From: Candidatus Martarchaeota archaeon
GTDB taxonomy: Archaea; Micrarchaeota; Micrarchaeia; Micrarchaeales; Micrarchaeaceae
NCBI GenBank assembly: GCA_023485505.1
Contig: JAMCZN010000005.1
Location: 1 to 36,666 of the forward strand
Direction of reading: 5' to 3'
Length of the DNA: 36,666 nt
In this document: positions 1 through 7,266 of the stretch, piece by piece
Layout of the letters: each line of letters begins with the position of its first letter
How positions within the stretch are numbered: the stretch's first letter is position 1
Made by a program: the position numbers and the translations under genes
The notes under the pieces: generated by a model
Told to the model about the DNA's origin: nothing
The model's input: the letters and a program-made list of their open reading frames with translations, nothing else
The model's database searches: none

Positions 1-279
1 CTTCTTGCTCTTGAAAATGCCGCTCCAATCGAAGACACTACAAGGGTCAGATACGGAGGCATAATATCAAACATACCTGTTGACGTAAGCGCAAGCAGAA
101 GGTTGGACATAGCGGTAAGGAACCTTGCTATGGCAACCGTAACCGGGTCGTTCAAGAGCAAGAAGGACGTCGTAAATGCGCTTGCAAATGAGCTCATTCT
201 TGCAGCAAGGAACGATGTGAACAGCTATGCCGTAAAGCGCAAGAACGAGATAGAAAGAATGGCGAGGAGCGCCAAGTAA
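1..279 (+). CDS. rps7: 30S ribosomal protein uS7 (S7), C-terminal part, cut by window start
   Basis: Frame 1 is open from the first base to a TAA at 277-279 and encodes the last 92 residues of a small-subunit ribosomal protein. The block RYGGIISNIPVDVSASRR followed by a helical stretch with RNLAMATVTGSF and a basic C-terminus fits archaeal S7, which binds the 3' major domain of 16S rRNA near the decoding region. EF-2 begins 18 bases downstream on the same strand; uS7 followed by EF-2 is a familiar archaeal arrangement, so co-transcription is likely. The start lies outside the window. Confidence 0.93.
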   Translation, partial: LLALENAAPIEDTTRVRYGGIISNIPVDVSASRRLDIAVRNLAMATVTGSFKSKKDVVNALANELILAARNDVNSYAVKRKNEIERMARSAK

Positions 280-297
280 GTGACAAGTTGATTTTCT

Positions 298-2490
298 ATG
301 GTACGAAAGGAGTTTGTAGTTGAGGAGATTTCGAAGATTATGGGCAACGTCAAGCAGATCAGGAACGTTGCGATAATTGCCCACGTCCACCACGGAAAGA
401 CCACTCTTACCGATTCGCTGCTCGCGAAAGCCGGCTTGATCTCAAAGCAGGTCGCCGGAGACGTACTTTACACTAACTACGAGGCGATTGAAAAGGACAG
501 AAGGATGACAATCAAGTCCGCTGCCATATCGCTGGGATTCACATACGAGGGCAAGGACTACATAATCAACCTTATAGATACGCCAGGCCACGTCGACTTC
601 GGCGGCCACGTCACAAGGTCAATGAGGGCTGTCGATGGAGTCATACTGGTTGTGGACCCCGTAGAGGGAATAATGCCGCAGACAGAGACGGTGCTCAGGC
701 AATCAATGAAGGAGAAGGCAAAGCCTATCCTTTTCGTGAACAAGACGGACAGGCTACTTACTGAACTCAGGCTCACTCCTGAACAGACATTCGAGAGGCT
801 TCTCAAGCTTATAGCGGATATTAACAAGCTCATAGAGCAGTATGCTCCTGAGGAGTTTGCGCAGAAGTGGAAGGTCAGCGTTGAAAATGGAAGCGTTGCC
901 TTTGGCTCTGCCGCAAAGAAATGGGCGATATCGAAGAGAACCATGGAAGCCCACAAGACAACGTTCAAGGATATTTTCACGCTTACTGAAAAAGGGGACG
1001 AAAAGGCGTTGCAGGAGGTGGCCCCGATAGACGAAACCGTCCTGACTATGATAATAGAGCACCTGCCGGATGCCGCAACAGCCCAGAAGTACAGGATACC
1101 GCACCTATGGCACGGCGACCTTAATTCTATTGCCGGTCAGGCGATGCTCAGCGTAGATGCAAAGGCAAAGACAAATGCCGTCATATTCGGAATAAATTAT
1201 GATCAACAGAGCGGAGAGATTGCCATAGCAAGGGTATTCTCCGGAGTGGTAAAGAAGGGAATGGAATTCTACATTTCTGGCCAAAACGACAAGCAAAGGC
1301 TCCAGCAGGTCGGCGTATTCATGGGTCCAGATAGGGTATTGGTAGACCAGATACCTGCCGGAAACATAGCCGCACTTATCGGCCTGAAGAATGAAGGAGT
1401 GGGAGACACGCTCAGCGAAGAGAGCATAGAGCCGTTCGAACAGATAACCCACTACTCGAAGCCAGTGGTCACAAAGGCGATAGAGGCAAAAGACACGAGG
1501 GACACCACAAAGCTCATAGAAGCGCTTAGGGAGATTTCAAAGACGGAATTCGGCGTAGAGGTAAGGATCGACAGGGATACCGGCGAGCACCTTATAAGCG
1601 GAATGGGAGAGCTGCACCTTGAAGTGATAGAGACAAAGCTCAAGGACGAGTTCAAGATACCGATCATAGCGAGCGAACCAATAGTCGTTTATCAGGAGAC
1701 CATAGAAAAGAAGGCAGGCCCAATAGAGGGCAAGTCTCCAAACAAGCACTCAAGGTTCTACGTGATAGTAGAGCCGATGCCAAAGACTGTTATTGACGCC
1801 ATAGAAGACGGCACAATAAAGGAGGGCAAGCCAAAGGGCCAGGCTGCAATAGAGGCGATGATAAAAGCGGGCCTTGAAAGGCCAGTCGCAAAGGGAGTAG
1901 TGGACATAAAGAACAGGAGCATGCTTATTGACATGACAAAGGGGGTCCAGTACATGAACGAGGTCATGGAACTCCTTATAGACGGATTCGAAGAGGCAGT
2001 GAGGGACGGCCCTCTTGCGAGGGAGAAGTGCAACGGCGTAATGGTGAACATAGTCGACGCCACAATACACGAGGATCCTGTGCACAGGGGTCCGGCTCAG
2101 ATAATCCCCGCAATGAGGAATGCGGTGTATGCGGGAATGCTTACTGCCGGTGTGTTGCTTGTGGAGCCAAAGCAGAACTTCACCATAAACATACCACAGG
2201 AATACCTGTCAGACATAATAACCCTGCTGCAAAGCAAGCGCGGACAGGTCCTGAACATAACCCAGGAGAGGGAACAGGTAACGATATTCGCGAAGATGCC
2301 AGTGGCCGAGGTCATAAAGGGATTCTCCAACGACATAAGGGGAGAGACGCAGGGAAGGGCGCTTTGGTCAATGGAGTTCGCCGGTTATGAGAAGCTTCCG
2401 ACAGAGTTGCAGAACAAGGTCGTAAGAGAAATAAGAAAAAGAAAAGGGCAGCCGGAGGAGCCGCCAACGCCGCAGATGTTCATGGAATGA
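298..2490 (+). CDS. fusA: Translation elongation factor 2 (aEF-2), ribosomal translocase GTPase
   Basis: A 730-residue EF-2 that drives GTP-dependent translocation on the ribosome; the length is normal for archaea. G1 is AHVHHGKTT at residues 28-36, where the family normally has Asp at position 31 (AH[IV]DHGKT); here it is His, encoded by CAC at 388-390. G3 DTPGHVDF and G4 NKTD are intact. Domain IV carries HRGPAQ with His596, the position modified to diphthamide in archaea and eukaryotes; the modifying enzyme Dph2 is encoded at 33562-34491. The start ATG at 298 follows uS7 by 18 bases. A T-rich tract after the stop may terminate the transcript. Identification is secure; the G1 substitution is the one odd feature. 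Confidence 0.97.
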   Translation: MVRKEFVVEEISKIMGNVKQIRNVAIIAHVHHGKTTLTDSLLAKAGLISKQVAGDVLYTNYEAIEKDRRMTIKSAAISLGFTYEGKDYIINLIDTPGHVDFGGHVTRSMRAVDGVILVVDPVEGIMPQTETVLRQSMKEKAKPILFVNKTDRLLTELRLTPEQTFERLLKLIADINKLIEQYAPEEFAQKWKVSVENGSVAFGSAAKKWAISKRTMEAHKTTFKDIFTLTEKGDEKALQEVAPIDETVLTMIIEHLPDAATAQKYRIPHLWHGDLNSIAGQAMLSVDAKAKTNAVIFGINYDQQSGEIAIARVFSGVVKKGMEFYISGQNDKQRLQQVGVFMGPDRVLVDQIPAGNIAALIGLKNEGVGDTLSEESIEPFEQITHYSKPVVTKAIEAKDTRDTTKLIEALREISKTEFGVEVRIDRDTGEHLISGMGELHLEVIETKLKDEFKIPIIASEPIVVYQETIEKKAGPIEGKSPNKHSRFYVIVEPMPKTVIDAIEDGTIKEGKPKGQAAIEAMIKAGLERPVAKGVVDIKNRSMLIDMTKGVQYMNEVMELLIDGFEEAVRDGPLAREKCNGVMVNIVDATIHEDPVHRGPAQIIPAMRNAVYAGMLTAGVLLVEPKQNFTINIPQEYLSDIITLLQSKRGQVLNITQEREQVTIFAKMPVAEVIKGFSNDIRGETQGRALWSMEFAGYEKLPTELQNKVVREIRKRKGQPEEPPTPQMFME

Positions 2491-2511
2491 TATTGTCAAG
2501 CCACATTTTCC

Positions 2512-2533
2512 ATATATATTCTGTTTATTTTTT
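2512..2533 (+). terminator. T-rich putative terminator after EF-2
   Basis: Just past the EF-2 stop the plus strand becomes T-rich, ending in a run around 2524-2533, as expected for archaeal oligo-T termination. It overlaps the 3' end of the convergent nadM gene. No strong hairpin is visible. Confidence 0.35.
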
Positions 2534-3037
2534 CCCACTGTCTTTGACTACGGTCAGATTATTTTCCAGTATAGCGCTTGCTCCGTCCGGGACAAGGTGC
2601 TTCCAGTCGCCGCCATTCCTTATGAGCTCCCGTATATGCGTTGCGGAGATGTGCTCCCTGTCAAGGAAGAATTCCTTCGTAAGTATTCCCTCTTTTTTGA
2701 ATATCCCGATAACCCATGGATTGTCTGAAAACACCACTTCTATGCCGGCGCTGTGGTGCATCACATATCCAAACCATTCATCGTCGGATTTGAAGTCAGG
2801 CAATGCGAGTATCGAGAATCTCTCATGATGTATCCCGGCCTTTTCCAGTGCTGCGCTTATCATCGCAGCCCTTGTGCGCTCGTCAAGCGGGTTTTTTTCG
2901 GTGCCGTGCTCCTGAGAGCTGCCTATCCCTATGACAATAGCGTCACATAATTTCAGCGCTTCCTTTATTGTATGCAAATGCCCTATGTGGAACGGCTGGA
3001 ACCTTCCTATAAAGATACCTTTCCTGTATTCATTCAT
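2525..3037 (-). CDS. nadM: Nicotinamide-nucleotide adenylyltransferase (NMN adenylyltransferase, archaeal NadM type)
   Basis: A 170-residue nucleotidyltransferase that makes NAD from NMN and ATP. The family marks are GRFQPFHIGHL at residues 11-21 (HIGH motif at 17-20), IGSSQ at 38-42, a DERTRAAMI helix, and ISATHIREL near the C-terminus in place of the ISGTxIR signature. The frame stays open 23 codons upstream to an earlier ATG at 3106. The ATG at 3037 is preferred because the extra residues are not family-like and the motif spacing then matches archaeal NadM. The gene converges on EF-2 and diverges from the L7Ae operon. NadM is a housekeeping cytoplasmic enzyme. Confidence 0.92.
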   Translation of the reverse strand: MNEYRKGIFIGRFQPFHIGHLHTIKEALKLCDAIVIGIGSSQEHGTEKNPLDERTRAAMISAALEKAGIHHERFSILALPDFKSDDEWFGYVMHHSAGIEVVFSDNPWVIGIFKKEGILTKEFFLDREHISATHIRELIRNGGDWKHLVPDGASAILENNLTVVKDSGKK

Positions 3038-3240
3038 AAATGCGCACCTATAACCTGGCGTTTGCCAAATATTTCTACGTTTTGGTTGCGGCAATTTCTC
3101 CGCCAAAAATTCCGCTATTTCCAGAAATCAATAGAGATATGACAACATTTAAATAGGTTTCAGACTAATAGCTATCACTGAATCTCTTGTATAGGCAACA
3201 CAGCCAAATACTGGATGAAGGTAAAACCGACGGTGTTATT
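3038..3240. promoter_or_regulatory. Divergent promoter region of nadM and the L7Ae operon
   Basis: A 203-base gap between divergent genes. On the plus strand a TATA-like TTTAAATA lies at 3148-3155, predicting a start of transcription near 3178 and a leader of about 60 bases before the L7Ae ATG at 3241. The nadM promoter on the minus strand is less clear; an AT-rich stretch lies near 3066-3076. No RNA gene was recognised. Confidence 0.45.
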
Positions 3241-3720
3241 ATGGCAAAGTCTTATGTAAACTTTAATGTATCCCAGGAAGTGGTAGCGAAGACCATAGAG
3301 GCTCTTCAACTAGCGAAGCAGTCAGGAACAGTGAGGAAAGGCGCGAATGAGGTAACAAAGAGCGTTGAACGCGGTCTTGCCTCTTTTGTGGTAATTGCGG
3401 AAGATGTAGAACCAGAAGAAGTAGTGGTCCACATACCAAAGTTATGCTCACAGAAGAACATCGCCTATTCTTATGTGCCGAAGAAAGAGGATCTAGGAAA
3501 GGCAATAGGGATGAACGTTCCATGCACCGCTGTCGCTATCGAAAACCAGGGCGGCGCTGCAAACGCCATAAAGGACATAGTGTCAAAGGTCACTGGCGTT
3601 TCAAGGAGCGAGAAGAAGGAATCAGCGGCTCCAAAAGAACAGAAGGAGCAGCCAAAGAAAGAGGCCAAGCCAAAGCAGCAACCACAAGCAGCGGCAAAGC
3701 CACAGGAGAACAAAGCCTAA
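3241..3720 (+). CDS. rpl7ae: 50S ribosomal protein L7Ae (eL8), kink-turn RNA-binding protein
   Basis: A 159-residue kink-turn binding protein. In archaea L7Ae is both a ribosomal protein and a core component of box C/D and H/ACA sRNPs and RNase P. The RNA-binding block KGANEVTKSVERG is at about residues 33-45, followed by VVIAEDVEPEE. The start is taken at 3241; an in-frame upstream ATG at 3187 adds 18 residues that do not resemble the family. The usual archaeal length is about 120-125 residues. The extra 38 or so residues from about 121 onward are a low-complexity K/E/Q/A/P tail. It is the first gene of a run with eS28 and eL24. Confidence 0.95.
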   Translation: MAKSYVNFNVSQEVVAKTIEALQLAKQSGTVRKGANEVTKSVERGLASFVVIAEDVEPEEVVVHIPKLCSQKNIAYSYVPKKEDLGKAIGMNVPCTAVAIENQGGAANAIKDIVSKVTGVSRSEKKESAAPKEQKEQPKKEAKPKQQPQAAAKPQENKA

Positions 3721-3736
3721 TCAAACGTGATATACA

Positions 3737-3967
3737 ATGGCAGAAGCACCACCTATGTTTGCCGGATTCCTTGCCGAAATAGTAGACGTAAACAGGCAGG
3801 TAAAGACCGGCATATACGGCGAGGTGTATGTCGTATCGTGCAAGATACTTGAGGGAAAGGACAAGGGAAGGATAATAAGGAGGAACATGATGGGTCCCGT
3901 AAAGAAGGGAGATGTCGTGCGCCTGCCAGATACAAGCAGAGAGGCGCGTGAGATAAGGGTAAAGTAA
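3737..3967 (+). CDS. rps28e: 30S ribosomal protein S28e (eS28)
   Basis: A 76-residue small-subunit protein found in archaea and eukaryotes, an OB-fold protein near the mRNA exit. The family core is obvious: VKILEGKDKGR-like wording (here SCKILEGKDKGRIIRRN), then GPVKKGDVV, and the terminal block EAREIRVK. The gene is 16 bases downstream of L7Ae and 21 bases upstream of eL24, all on one strand, matching the common archaeal L7Ae-S28e-L24e order. Confidence 0.95.
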   Translation: MAEAPPMFAGFLAEIVDVNRQVKTGIYGEVYVVSCKILEGKDKGRIIRRNMMGPVKKGDVVRLPDTSREAREIRVK

Positions 3968-3988
3968 AGTCAATAGCAAGGGTTTTTT

Positions 3989-4225
3989 ATGAAGTGCTCA
4001 AACTGCTCAAAGGAACTCGACAAGGGTACTGGTCTAATGTTCGTAAAGAAGACAGGAGACATCTATTACTACTGCTCAAGCAAGTGTTACAAGAACCATT
4101 ACATAATGGGCAGAAAAATAAATCCAAAGCTTGTAACGAAAGGCGTTAAGGTCCATACTGCTGCTTCTTCGGCAAAGGCGGAAAGCAAAGCGGAAGCCAA
4201 GAAGCCAGCCGAGCAAAAGAAATGA
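3989..4225 (+). CDS. rpl24e: 50S ribosomal protein L24e (eL24), zinc-binding
   Basis: A 78-residue large-subunit protein. It has a zinc site made from C3, C6, C29 and C33 (CxxC ... CxxxC) and the family phrase YYYCSSKCYKN, followed by a basic helix. The last 20 or so residues are an Ala/Lys/Glu-rich tail, similar in composition to the tail of L7Ae two genes upstream. An AAGGG element sits before the ATG. In many archaea Ndk and IF2 genes follow; here the operon ends and a new promoter drives the CYTH/kinase gene. Confidence 0.94.
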   Translation: MKCSNCSKELDKGTGLMFVKKTGDIYYYCSSKCYKNHYIMGRKINPKLVTKGVKVHTAASSAKAESKAEAKKPAEQKK

Positions 4226-4264
4226 ATCAATTTTTGAATTCATTTCACGCCTGCCACAATAACG

Positions 4265-4273
4265 TTTAAATAT
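4265..4273 (+). promoter_or_regulatory. TATA box of the CYTH/kinase fusion gene
   Basis: TTTAAATAT lies 36-44 bases upstream of the ATG at 4309. The predicted transcription start is near 4293-4295, leaving a short leader with GGTGG just before the ATG. This supports the ATG over the in-frame TTG at 4297 and GTG at 4300. Confidence 0.5.
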
Positions 4274-4308
4274 CTGAATCCAGTCACAATACGTGGTTGG
4301 TGGATCCT

Positions 4309-6045
4309 ATGCCCTTAGGCATTGACAAACCTATTGAAAGGGGATTAACATATAATCTCGAGAGAGAGCGCAAATTCTTGGTAAGGAACGTGCCCGACCT
4401 TACAAACCTCCCACATAAGATGATAAGGAGGGGTTATACGAGGATAAGCAGCGACGGGGCAGAAACGAGAGTAAGCCAGGAAGGGAACGAATTCTTCATG
4501 TACACAAAAAGCGGCACAGACATGCTTGAAGGCCGCAAGGAGTGGAAGCACCAGATAACTTATGAGGCGTTTGCGAAGAACATACTCGCCGCAAGAAGGC
4601 GCGTTATTGACAAGGAAAGGTACCTTGTTCCATACACTGATCCAAAAACTGGCAAGAACCACACTATAGAACTGGACATATTCAAGGGGAAGCTGTTTGG
4701 AATGGTAATGGCGGAAGTAGAGTTCGATACTCCGGAAGAAAGGCAGAAGTTCACTCCGCCGGAATGGTGTGAGGTGGAGGTCACGACAGACAGCAGGTAT
4801 CTTGGTCGCAGGCTTGCGGTAGAGGGGCTTCCGCAGGACAAGATGATATTTGGCCTGCTCAGGGATATAAGGGAAAAGAACAGGAAGGTAATGCCATTGA
4901 TGGATGGTGTCGCCGCGGCAGTAAGGCAAATAGACAGGTCGCGCGCTGAACTTGATCTTTATAACAGGAACATCCCAATAGTGATAGGGATAGCGGGAAA
5001 GACCGCCTCTGGAAAGTCTTCGGAGGTCGCCGCAAAATTAAATCATCTATACACAAACGAGATTGCCATAATATCAATGGACGATTTCTACAAATCAAGG
5101 CAGAAGAAGCTAGATTCGCCCGGAGCATTCAACCTTGAAAGGTTGGCAGAGGCAATCCGGCTGTTGAAGGAGGGTGAAACCGTAGAGATGCCCACCCATG
5201 ATTTCAACACACAACTTACCGAGTTCAAAGGGAAATTTGTGGGGCCAAGAAGGTTCATAGTGGTAGAAGGGCTGTTCACGCTCACCAGTGGCCTAAAGGA
5301 CCTTTTCGACGTGCGGCTTTTTGTAGACACCGGACTTTACGGGCAGTTGATAAGGCGGGTTCTTAGGGATAGGGTGCAAAGAACCGGACTTTTCACTCCT
5401 CAACAAAACATAAGGTATTTCCTTGAGACAATAGTCCCATACCAGAAAAAATACATAGAACCGACAAGGGAAGCGGCGGATGTTGTTATAATGAACAACT
5501 ACAATCCTTCGATAGAGGCGAAAACCGCAGGGAGTTTCGAAAACCAGGAAAAGTTCCGCACAACGCTCAGCCCGGAAAGGCTTGAGAAAATAGGCGCACA
5601 AAAGGCAAAGTCCGGGATACAAATAGATGAGTACTATTTCCCAGATGAGAATTGGCGCGAAAACCTCGGAGAGGGCATCATGGTAAGGACAGAAGGCAAC
5701 GATACTATCTTTGTTTACAAAGGGCCGAATACAAAAGGCGAGAGGGTAAGGTTCGAGGTTCCGATAGACCAGGAGATAAGGGAACTGATGTCAAAGGTAT
5801 TCGGGCGCCCGGCTGTCGTGATAAAAAAACACAGAATTGAATATTCATTTCCATTGGCAAGGGCAAAGCTGCTTGTCGATACCGACGTAAAAAGAGCCGT
5901 AAACGGAAAGGCAGAAGAGCTCGGTTCGTTTGTAGAGCTCAAGTTTGAAAACACGGATGATTATGGGCCAGAGACCAGAGCGCTTGAATTCGACCTTGGA
6001 TTCCGCGAGCAGGATACGGTGCACCATCCTTACATATTGATGTGA
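4309..6045 (+). CDS. CYTH - uridine-kinase-like P-loop kinase - CYTH triple-domain fusion protein
   Basis: A 578-residue cytoplasmic protein with three domains (numbering from ATG 4309). Residues about 14-190 form a CYTH / triphosphate tunnel metalloenzyme domain with the ExExK strand at E18, E20, K22 and later a WCEVEVT segment, closest in style to bacterial YgiF/NeuTTM proteins. Residues about 222-430 form a uridine kinase / phosphoribulokinase-like domain with Walker A GKTASGKS at 230-237, SMDDFYKS at 256-263 and VVEGLF at 318-323. Residues about 437-578 resemble a CyaB-type CYTH domain (VYKGP, IKKHRIEY, LGSFVELKF) but lack a clear ExExK strand. Plant TTM1/2 fuse a uridine-kinase domain to one CYTH domain and act on pyrophosphate; by analogy this could act on inorganic polyphosphates or nucleotides. 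The exact substrate cannot be read from the sequence. Confidence 0.85.
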   Translation: MPLGIDKPIERGLTYNLERERKFLVRNVPDLTNLPHKMIRRGYTRISSDGAETRVSQEGNEFFMYTKSGTDMLEGRKEWKHQITYEAFAKNILAARRRVIDKERYLVPYTDPKTGKNHTIELDIFKGKLFGMVMAEVEFDTPEERQKFTPPEWCEVEVTTDSRYLGRRLAVEGLPQDKMIFGLLRDIREKNRKVMPLMDGVAAAVRQIDRSRAELDLYNRNIPIVIGIAGKTASGKSSEVAAKLNHLYTNEIAIISMDDFYKSRQKKLDSPGAFNLERLAEAIRLLKEGETVEMPTHDFNTQLTEFKGKFVGPRRFIVVEGLFTLTSGLKDLFDVRLFVDTGLYGQLIRRVLRDRVQRTGLFTPQQNIRYFLETIVPYQKKYIEPTREAADVVIMNNYNPSIEAKTAGSFENQEKFRTTLSPERLEKIGAQKAKSGIQIDEYYFPDENWRENLGEGIMVRTEGNDTIFVYKGPNTKGERVRFEVPIDQEIRELMSKVFGRPAVVIKKHRIEYSFPLARAKLLVDTDVKRAVNGKAEELGSFVELKFENTDDYGPETRALEFDLGFREQDTVHHPYILM

Positions 6046-6050
6046 GACAG

Positions 6051-7139
6051 TCACTTCTTGAGCCCGTCCACTTCGAATATCTCGTCTAGCTCTATCTCGT
6101 CTACTTCCGCAATCCTCTTTGCAAGACCTGCTTCGGTATATTCCGGGAAGTCAACACCGCTTACGACTAACATCACCCTAAGCGAGTCCTTTTGCATCTC
6201 CCCATCTATCCTAGCTCCCCATTTCATAAGCGCATCTCCGCTTATCCTTCCGGATACGTCCTGGAATACTGTTTCGGCTTCCCTGAGCGTAAGGCTTTCG
6301 CCCCCTACTATGTTGACAAGCGCTTTCCTCGCTCTTGAGAAGTCCACGTCCAGCATCGGGCTCTTTATCGCGTTCTCAAGTGCGACCGTGGCCCTGCTGG
6401 CTCCATTTGATGTCGCTACGCCCTCTCCAGAACCGATTACTGCATAACCTCCGTCCTTGAGCACGCTTTTCAAATCAGCAAAATCTATATTGACCATTCC
6501 GGGCTTGGTGACCATTTCAACTATGCCCTTCGTAGCGCCGGCAAGGACCTCGTCTGACACCCTAAATGCCATGTTAAGCGGCAAATCCGGAGCAACAGAA
6601 AGCAGCTTGTCGTTGCGTATCACTATTATCGTGTCTGTTGTCTTCTTGAGCTTTGAAAGCCCCTCTAGCGCGTTCTTCATCCTTGTCTTCCCTTCACTGC
6701 TGAATGGAAGCGTCACTATGGCCACCGTAATGGCTCCTGCATCCCTTGCTGCCTGCGCAATCACGTTTATCGAGCCTGTGCCTGTTCCTCCGCCAAGCCC
6801 GCATGTGACAAATACGAGCTGTGCATCTCCTAGTATATGCTTTATCTCCTCCTTGCTTTCAACCGCCGCATCCTCTCCAACTCTTATGTCGCTTCCAGCT
6901 CCAAGTCCCTTTGTGATCCTCTTTCCAAGAAGAAGCTTTCTTTCGGCCTTTGTCTTTACAAGGTGTGATGCATCAGTATTCATTGAAACGAGAGTCGCTC
7001 CCTGTACTCCTATTGCCGAAAGCCTTGTCATGGTGTTGCTTCCACTGCCTCCTGTCCCAACAACATAAATCTTCGGTTTTGCGCTTTCGATAAAACGCAA
7101 TATCTCTTCGTCATCCTGGCTAATGCCTACAGCTGTCAT
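6051..7139 (-). CDS. ftsZ: Cell division protein FtsZ, first paralogue (tubulin-like GTPase)
   Basis: A 362-residue tubulin/FtsZ GTPase that should polymerise at the division site. The tubulin signature GGGTGTG is at residues 116-122. The T7 synergy loop NIDFADL, with the aspartates needed for GTP hydrolysis between subunits, is intact. The first glycine loop reads GTGGSGSN at 28-35 rather than the usual G[VC]GGGG[GS]N. The C-terminus is short and acidic (DEIELDEIFEVDGLKK) with no recognisable FtsA/SepF-binding peptide. The stop lies only 5 bases from the stop of the convergent CYTH/kinase gene. A second FtsZ is encoded at 31658-32707. An upstream GGTAG gives a plausible ribosome-binding site. 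Confidence 0.95.
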   Translation of the reverse strand: MTAVGISQDDEEILRFIESAKPKIYVVGTGGSGSNTMTRLSAIGVQGATLVSMNTDASHLVKTKAERKLLLGKRITKGLGAGSDIRVGEDAAVESKEEIKHILGDAQLVFVTCGLGGGTGTGSINVIAQAARDAGAITVAIVTLPFSSEGKTRMKNALEGLSKLKKTTDTIIVIRNDKLLSVAPDLPLNMAFRVSDEVLAGATKGIVEMVTKPGMVNIDFADLKSVLKDGGYAVIGSGEGVATSNGASRATVALENAIKSPMLDVDFSRARKALVNIVGGESLTLREAETVFQDVSGRISGDALMKWGARIDGEMQKDSLRVMLVVSGVDFPEYTEAGLAKRIAEVDEIELDEIFEVDGLKK

Positions 7140-7164
7140 AAAACTACCTGATATCTAACGGTCG

Positions 7165-7176
7165 CTATAATATATC
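7165..7176 (-). promoter_or_regulatory. TATA box of the first ftsZ
   Basis: On the minus strand GATATATTATA lies about 26-37 bases upstream of the ATG at 7139, the expected archaeal TATA distance for a near-leaderless message. The 127-base gap to the divergent gene at 7267 contains nothing else that I recognise. Confidence 0.45.
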
Positions 7177-7266
7177 CTCTACAAAAGGATAAAAATCTAT
7201 GTTGAATCCGTATGGAAGGCAACTCCTGCAAAAAATGAAAAGAAGCGCAGATGTATTCGTCACTAA

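Noticed and set aside
4345-4929. Minus-strand open frame of 194 codons opposite the CYTH domain
   Set aside because: Antisense shadow of a gene with clear CYTH motifs; Cys/Tyr/Pro-rich without domain features.
6457-7068. Plus-strand open frame of 203 codons opposite ftsZ
   Set aside because: Ser/Pro/Val-rich antisense reading of the FtsZ GTPase domain; no start signals.
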